Position numbers and translations under genes: made by a program
Notes under the pieces: model-generated
Database searches by the model: none
Seen by the model: the letters and a program-made list of their open reading frames with translations, nothing else
What the model was told of the DNA's origin: nothing
Source of the DNA: Mesostigma viride
Lineage: Eukaryota > Streptophyta > Mesostigmatophyceae > Mesostigmatales > Mesostigmataceae
Assembly: GCA_009746045.1 (NCBI GenBank)
Contig: RPFO01000312.1
Span: forward strand, 908,323 to 972,322
Length of the DNA: 64,000 bases
Direction: 5' to 3'
Part shown: positions 59,091-64,000 of the stretch, piece after piece
Layout of the letters: every line of letters starts with the position of its first letter
How positions within the stretch are numbered: the stretch's first letter is position 1

Positions 59091-59122
<32 letters not shown>

Positions 59123-59282
59123 TGGTTATATGGGTGGGTGGGTGGGTGGGTGGGTGGGTGGGTGGGTGGGTGGGTGGGTGGGTGGGTGGGTGGGTGGGTG
59201 GGTGGGTGGGTGGGTGGGTGGGTGGGTGGGTGGGTGGGTGGGTGGGTGGGTGGGTGGGTGGGTGGGTGGGTGGGTGGGTGGG
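58895..59282. repeat. Three adjacent tetranucleotide arrays
   Basis: (GGGA)n at about 58,895-58,948, (GTGC)n at about 58,957-59,124 with a TCCG interruption, and (GGGT)n at about 59,131-59,281. The ACVR, WVGG and PTHP frames are repeat artefacts. Confidence 0.97.
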
Positions 59283-59619
59283 GAAGGTGTGCTTTTTATT
59301 ATGATGATTAGCTAAGTTACGTGTGTGTTGTTGATGTACATGTTGACGTTGTATCATGGGCGTGTGCCCCTAAGTCTGCCTTCCTGCAATATCACATAAT
59401 ATATCATCTAGATGTGTTGTTGGGAACCTGACTATATATCCCAAACTGGAATGGTTGACATTCAACTATGGGATGAAACCCACGAAAAACAATTACTAGG
59501 AACTGCCATTTTTGTGCTATGTTTGCTAGCATCTGTCACCTATTTGTCATGCAAACAGTCTGAATTTCTTGTGGGCAGTTAACATAGATGTTTTTATGAG
59601 CTGTGCAAATTTCTAGGCT

Positions 59620-60780
59620 TGACTGAGTTCATTGATATAGGCACCCATGTGTTGGAAACCTTGGAAAACCAAGAAAAACTGCATTTGGGGGGGGGTTCGC
59701 TACCATCAGTCACCATTTTGTCATCCAACCAGCCTGCAACTTTGTGGGCATGCTGCATGGGATGTGTTTAGAACATGTGCAAAGTTCCAGCTCCAACTGA
59801 GCTCTATTGGTGTCATTATGTATGCATATGTGTGATAAAACCCTTGGAAAACCAAGAAAAACTGCATTCTTGGGGTATTTATGCTAGCATTTGTCACCTA
59901 TTTGTCATCCAACCAGCCTGCAACTTTGTGGGCATGCTGCATGGGATGTGTTTAGAACATGTGCAAAGTCCCAGCTCCAACTGAGTTCATTTGGAGTCAT
60001 TATGTATGCATATGTGTGATAAAACCCTTGAAAAACCATGAAAAACTGCATTTGGGGGTATTTATGCTAGCATTTGTCACCTAGTGTCATCCAACCAGCC
60101 TGCAACTTTGTGGGCATGCTGCATGGGATGTGTTTAGAACATGTGCAAAGTTCCAGCTCCAACTGAGCTCTATTGGTGTCATTATGTATGCATATGTGTG
60201 ATAAAACCCTTGAAAAACCATGAAAAACTGCATTCTTGGGGTATTTATGCTAGCATTTGTCACCTATTTGTCATCCAACCAGCCTGCAACTTTGTAGGCA
60301 TGCTGCATGGGATGTGTTTAGAGCATGTGCAAAGTCCCAGGCCCAACTGAGTTCATTTGGAGTCATTATGTATGCATATGTGTGATAAAACCCTTGAAAA
60401 ACCATGAAAAACTGCATTTTGGGGGTATTTATGCTACCATCAGTCACCTATTTGTCATCCAACCAGCCTGCAACTTTGTGGGCATGCTGCATGGGATGTG
60501 TTTAGAACATGTGCAAAGTCCCAGGCCCAACTGAGTTCATTTGGAGTCATTATGTATGCATATGTGTGATAAAACCCTTGAAAAACCATGAAAAACTGCA
60601 TTTTGGGGTATTTATGCTAGCATTTGTCACCTATTTGTCATCCAACCAGCCTGCAACTTTGTGGGCGTGCTGCATGGGATGTGTTTAGAACATGTGCAAA
60701 GTCCCAGGCCCAACTGAGTTCATTTGGAGTCTTTATATATGCGTACATGCCAGAAAGTGCTGAAAATACGGTATTCTTTG
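59620..60780. repeat. Satellite-like tandem repeat, about 184 bp, six copies
   Basis: The marker GGGCATGCTGCATGG recurs at about 59,746, 59,930, 60,112, 60,296, 60,480 and 60,663, a period of 182-184 bp with few differences between copies. The unit contains CAACCAGCCTGCAACTTTG and GTATGCATATGTGTGATAAA. The 62-69-codon frames inside it are in-register copies of one another and not a protein. Confidence 0.92.
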
Positions 60781-60959
60781 CTAGCAAATGTCACCATGTT
60801 ACCATGCTGCCGACTCCCAAAATTTTTTTGACCACATGGCATCATAAGATATCTGATAAGGAACCTTGGTGCCAAATTTGAGGTCAAACTGACCATTATT
60901 CCTTCTCCAAATAATTTCCAGGGGAAGAAAATGGGTTTTCGGATTAATGTGTGTGTCAA

Positions 60960-61310
60960 GACATGTCACGGTGGCACGGTGGCACGGTGGCACGGTGGCA
61001 CGGTGGCACGGTGGCACAGTGGCATCCCACGTTGGGCAGTGCTTGTGGGCAATATAACATTAGTATTGGACGTTATGTTACCTCGTGACACCATACAAAA
61101 TCATAAAATGGTAGTTTTATGGTGCAACGGTGCAACGGTGCAACGGTGCAACGGTGGCACAGTGGCACCCCACTTTAGGCAGTGCTTGTGGACATTATAA
61201 CATTAGTATTGGACGTTATGTTACCTCATGACACCATACAAAATCATAAAATGGTAGTTTTATGGTGCAACGGTGCAACGGTGCAACGGTGCAACGGTGC
61301 AACGGTGTCA
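60960..61310. repeat. Element 2 subterminal arrays (equivalent to the left end of element 1)
   Basis: Arrays of GGTGGCACG and GGTGCAACG, separated by the two copies of the spacer with AAGCACTGCC (here inverted: GGCAGTGCTTGTGG, ACATTAGTATTGGACGTTAT, AAATGGTAGTTTTATGGTGC). It mirrors 12,541-12,910 of element 1. Confidence 0.9.
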
Positions 61311-61398
61311 AAACATGATGAGACACTTACCTCCTACCTTTGGACCTAAGAGAGGTACAAAATAACAAAGTTGAAAAAAATCAATTTGTACTTGTGCT

Positions 61399-61425
61399 GT
61401 AGTACAAATCCAGGTGTGCCTGGGG
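61399..61425 (-). repeat. Element 2 TIR, high-coordinate end
   Basis: Complement reads CCCCAGGCACACCTGGATTT then GTACTAC. Followed by TTG (61,426-61,428). Confidence 0.92.
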
Positions 61426-61428
61426 TTG

Positions 61429-61835
61429 TACAGCATGACGCGTATGGCCGTCTGCCACTCAGCAGGCGGAGGCTCGTCAGAAAGCAGGACACGGTTGCAG
61501 AACGCCATGGCAGAAGATCCCTAACCGCCGGATCAGGGGTCACTTCAGCAGCTCAGCAGAAAGGTGGTCGGCACCGACCGCCGCATCGAACCGCAGGCGA
61601 GCAAGGGCGCCGTCCAATTCCTTCAAAGTGAAGGGGTGGACGACGTCGTCAGTGGCAAGGCAGCCCTCCTGCAAGGCGGGGACTTGGTAGTCCGCGGCCG
61701 AGGCCGGAGAGGGGCGCTGGCGGCGGCGGGGGTCCGGCAACCCCGAGGTGGGCGGCCGTCTCGGGGTGAAGCGGCGGGGGGGGGGCGCGAGCCCCACCGG
61801 TCAAGGAAACATTGTCAGTGGGCCAACCAGCGGTC
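61429..61835 (-). pseudogene. LINE B copy 2, 5' part of ORF2
   Basis: Minus strand: TLKELDGALARLRFDAAVGA, DHLSAELLK (the conserved block before the RT fingers), then after a frame change CNRVLLSDEPPPAEWQTAIR, VMLY, where element 2 begins. The high-coordinate end is the 5' truncation point next to the target duplication. Confidence 0.85.
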
Positions 61836-62874
61836 AATAGTACTTATGGGGGATTTTAATATTGATCTAAACGAGCACCCTGCCCACCGCACAGCCTCCT
61901 TTTACCAACACATTCTAGACCTGAATTTGCAGGATGTCATTCGGTCACGGGATCAGGAGCACACTTGGCTGGCCTACCTGGCCACGCGTCTGGGCGTTCG
62001 CACAACCCGTCGTTTGGATAAAATATATCACGCCCAAATGGGCAGATTTAGCCTGCCATGCAACTGTAGAACGCTCCACAGCCTTCTCAGATCATTACCC
62101 CTGTATCGTCACGCTTGCCCACTACACCCAGTCACCACGGGGCCCAGGCATACCTCGCCTCAATATAATTCTTCTACAAGACGATCATGCAGTTTTATTT
62201 TGAGATCATGCAGCGATGGCCGGAGCAATTGGCGTACTCACAAGGATAGCTACACTGACTGCTGCACGTGGATGCAGGAAGGCCTAGCCAAAATTTTAGC
62301 ATATTCACATACTTACTCCCTGAACATACGTCACGAGAAAGGACGCGCATATCGAATTCACCAACGCATAGTTAACAAGCTACAGCTGAAAACCCACCTA
62401 AACCATTACAAACAAGCTAAACTTCAAAGTTCACAAACTGAACTCGACAAACTCTGTTTTGAACGACACGCCCTAGCTCTAGACTCTGAAAATCTGTGGT
62501 GGCATCAGGTAGGCAAACGCATGACAAAAGATTTTTTCGCACTTATTCCACCACTAAAATCCAACTCAATCATCTCAGAAATCCAGGATGAACAAGGCAC
62601 ACACACGGCCACAAACCCCATCCTAAACAGTGGACATCGTTTCTACACCTCGCTGTTCCAAAATGAACCCCACCCCGAAGCCGACGCGGCCATAGCAAAA
62701 ATATTACAAGCTATCCCACGCCGCCTCACACTTGCGCAACAACACCAACTAGACCAAACACCCTCCATGAAGGAGGCTACTACTGCCATGCAAAACATCC
62801 GAACCGGTAGTGCCCCAGGGGTGGATGGCTTCCCATTGAGTTTTGGAAAACTTTTTGGTCCCTTTTACACGTAG
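61836..62874 (+). pseudogene. LINE A ORF2: endonuclease C-terminal half and linker
   Basis: Plus strand: IVLMGDFNIDLNEHP (endonuclease GDFN motif), RTTRRLDKIYHAQMG, then in another frame ERSTAFSDHYPCIVTLAH (the terminal SDH motif), then a linker of about 200 residues (YRIHQRIVNKLQLKTHLNHY, LFQNEPHPEADAAIAKILQA) and KEATTAMQNIRTGSAPGVDG, the conserved entry into the reverse transcriptase. At least one frameshift lies near 62,050. This continues the half at 51,138-51,708. Confidence 0.85.
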
Positions 62875-64000
62875 ATTTCTATCAATGCATACTAGAAATT
62901 TGGCAACATGGACAGATTACGGGTCAATGGGCTGAATCAGCCCTCATTTTTTAAGGGTGACACAATTGAAAAATTACCGGCCAATATGCCTCCTTACGGT
63001 TGCGTACAAAATCATTAGCAAAATAATTCAGCAAAGGCTATACTCTGTTCTAGACTCAGTGCCTCATCGGCCCAGAACAAGTAGGCTTTCTTGCTAACCT
63101 CCACATCAACGATAGCATCACCCTCATAATGGACATAGTGGAAAAGGCATGGCGCGACGACATCGCTGGCTTTATCCTCTTTTGGGGACTTTGAAAAGGC
63201 GTTTGACCGCATGTGCTGGGCATACCTATACGACACATATTAATCGGCTTAGGGTTTGGCCCACGCATCTTCACTGTCATCATGGGAATGATCAAATCGC
63301 TATAACATGGTACATCCTTATTATAAACGGTCATGCACAAATCTGCACTTGGCCACAGCTCAAGATCCCTCCCACAAGGAGATTGTATTATGTCCCCCAT
63401 CTTGTTCCTACTGGCACACGCAGGATTGTTTTGGCTCCACCAGCACGACCCTCGCCTGCAGGGCTTCCCGCTTGCAGGCAGTGCCAAAGGTATTGTACAG
63501 ATAGCCTATGTGGATGACACTACCAATGTTTGCATCTCTCTGCACGAAGTGAATGCTGTCTTGGAAAATATCAACACGTACTCTGTGGCCTCACAACAAT
63601 TAACGATGCAATGACAGTGCAAAAGTCCACCACGGGATTGCACATCGGCAAACCCAACCCATCCCGGATAACCCCTCTCACCTGGCCATGACATGGGTCC
63701 AACCAGGTGAACACCATCTTTTGCACAACTGCCCCATTGGCTGCACGCCAGAGGGACGTTTGGCTGAACATCGTGCGTTTTTATATGACGAAACCAACCA
63801 CGTGGGCAAGCTTGCAGGAGTGCTCCTCACGGCAGGGCGGTGGGGAGGCGTCCAGCGAATGAGCTTACGAGGAAAATCACTAATCGTCAACCAACTCTTG
63901 TTCTCCAAGGTTTTATACTACTGTCTGGCACACTCTCCAAACGATCATACCATACAGCTGATCCAACGCATAGGCAGCAATTTTGTTTGGAAACAGAAAG
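62875..64000 (+). pseudogene. LINE A ORF2: reverse transcriptase, many stops, runs off the window
   Basis: Recognisable pieces in shifting frames: EFWKTFWSLLHVDFYQCILE, AESALIF, FLANLHINDS, DIAGFILFWGL, SLPQGDCIMSPILFLLAH and IVQIAYVDDTTNVCISL (YVDD active site near 63,508), then KSLIVNQLLFSKVLYYCLAH and IQRIGSNFVWK at the window end, the order seen in plant L1-type LINEs. Numerous stops and frameshifts make it non-functional. Confidence 0.82.

Larger units (their letters stand above)
53316..61425 (-). mobile_element. Element 2: second TIR transposon of the element 1 family, 8110 bp
   Basis: Ends CCCCATGCACACCTGGAATT (53,316) and the inverted partner at 61,399-61,425 (CCCCAGGCACACCTGGATTT in complement). 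Target duplication TTG at 53,313-53,315 and 61,426-61,428. Removing the element plus one TTG rejoins the LINE B reverse transcriptase (AIRVMLY then KKGSAADPGNY). Both subterminal blocks match element 1, but left and right are swapped, so element 2 lies in the opposite orientation. The interior contains the shared palindrome but no counterpart of either element 1 protein gene; instead it has satellites, simple repeats and two SINEs. It is most likely non-autonomous and mobilised in trans. Confidence 0.92.
51709..61835 (-). mobile_element. LINE B copy 2 inserted in LINE A, itself split by element 2
   Basis: Flanked by the 12-bp duplication AATAGTACTTAT at 51,697-51,708 and 61,836-61,847. The LINE sequence proper is about 2.0 kb (51,709-53,315 and 61,429-61,835) on the minus strand: the B-type 3' terminus at the low end and a 5' truncation near the start of the reverse transcriptase (TLKELDGALARLRFDAAVGA, DHLSAELLK). 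The remaining 8.1 kb is element 2. Confidence 0.92.

Noticed and set aside
58830-59357. Long frames with ACVR, WVGG and PTHP repeats
   Set aside because: Products of adjacent tetranucleotide arrays with no non-repetitive coding part.
61564-61835. N-terminal extension of the LINE A frame from 61,564
   Set aside because: This part is antisense to LINE B; LINE A sequence resumes only at the target duplication at 61,836.

Overview
This window looks like a nuclear segment of a large, repeat-rich eukaryotic genome. A green alga or other early plant-lineage organism is my best guess, but no marker gene proves it. The evidence for a eukaryote is a twelve-exon gene with GT-AG introns that keeps frame throughout, several non-LTR retrotransposon (LINE) families, TIR DNA transposons, a tRNA-like SINE, long simple-repeat tracts and no operon-like gene packing.

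Layout. 0-4.3 kb: no recognised gene, with a large CCAT microsatellite inside a tandem duplication. 4.3-12.4 kb: a graveyard of LINE fragments on both strands (here called families B, C and D), with two elements that carry only a LINE ORF1 followed directly by a 3' tail. 12,421-21,017: a complete 8.6-kb DNA transposon (element 1) with 27-bp terminal inverted repeats (TIRs) and a 3-bp target duplication (ATG). It carries a two-exon DUF7869-like putative transposase on the plus strand and a divergent three-exon partner gene on the minus strand. 21.0-26 kb: the other half of the LINE that element 1 interrupted, a LINE D copy, an endonuclease-like reverse-transcriptase C-terminus, and the decayed 3' part of a plant-L1-like LINE (family A). 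27.8-30.4 kb: two unrecognised broken ORFs. 31,174-38,306: a host-type gene on the minus strand whose exons join in frame to about 731 residues. 39,265-42,671: a decayed PIF/Harbinger element with 17-bp TIRs. 45.3-48.65 kb: a Gag-like, zinc-knuckle gene with a roughly 540-bp polyasparagine-coding repeat, broken by frameshifts. 49-64 kb: a nest in which LINE A (plus) contains LINE B (minus, 51,709-61,835, 12-bp target duplication), which contains a second member of the element 1 family (element 2, 53,316-61,425, target duplication TTG), which contains two SINE insertions with their own target duplications.

How the parts fit. Both TIR elements sit inside reverse-transcriptase genes, and deleting each one with one copy of its 3-bp duplication restores the LINE reading frame across the junction. 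The elements share TIRs, subterminal arrays of a 9-bp motif (CGTTGCACC) that I saw nowhere else in the window, and a large central palindrome with a 25-bp asymmetric spacer. Only element 1 carries the protein genes; element 2 has a different, satellite-rich interior and is presumably non-autonomous. This transposon family is the best candidate for an undescribed system. Family assignments rest on motif recognition by eye, without database searches.
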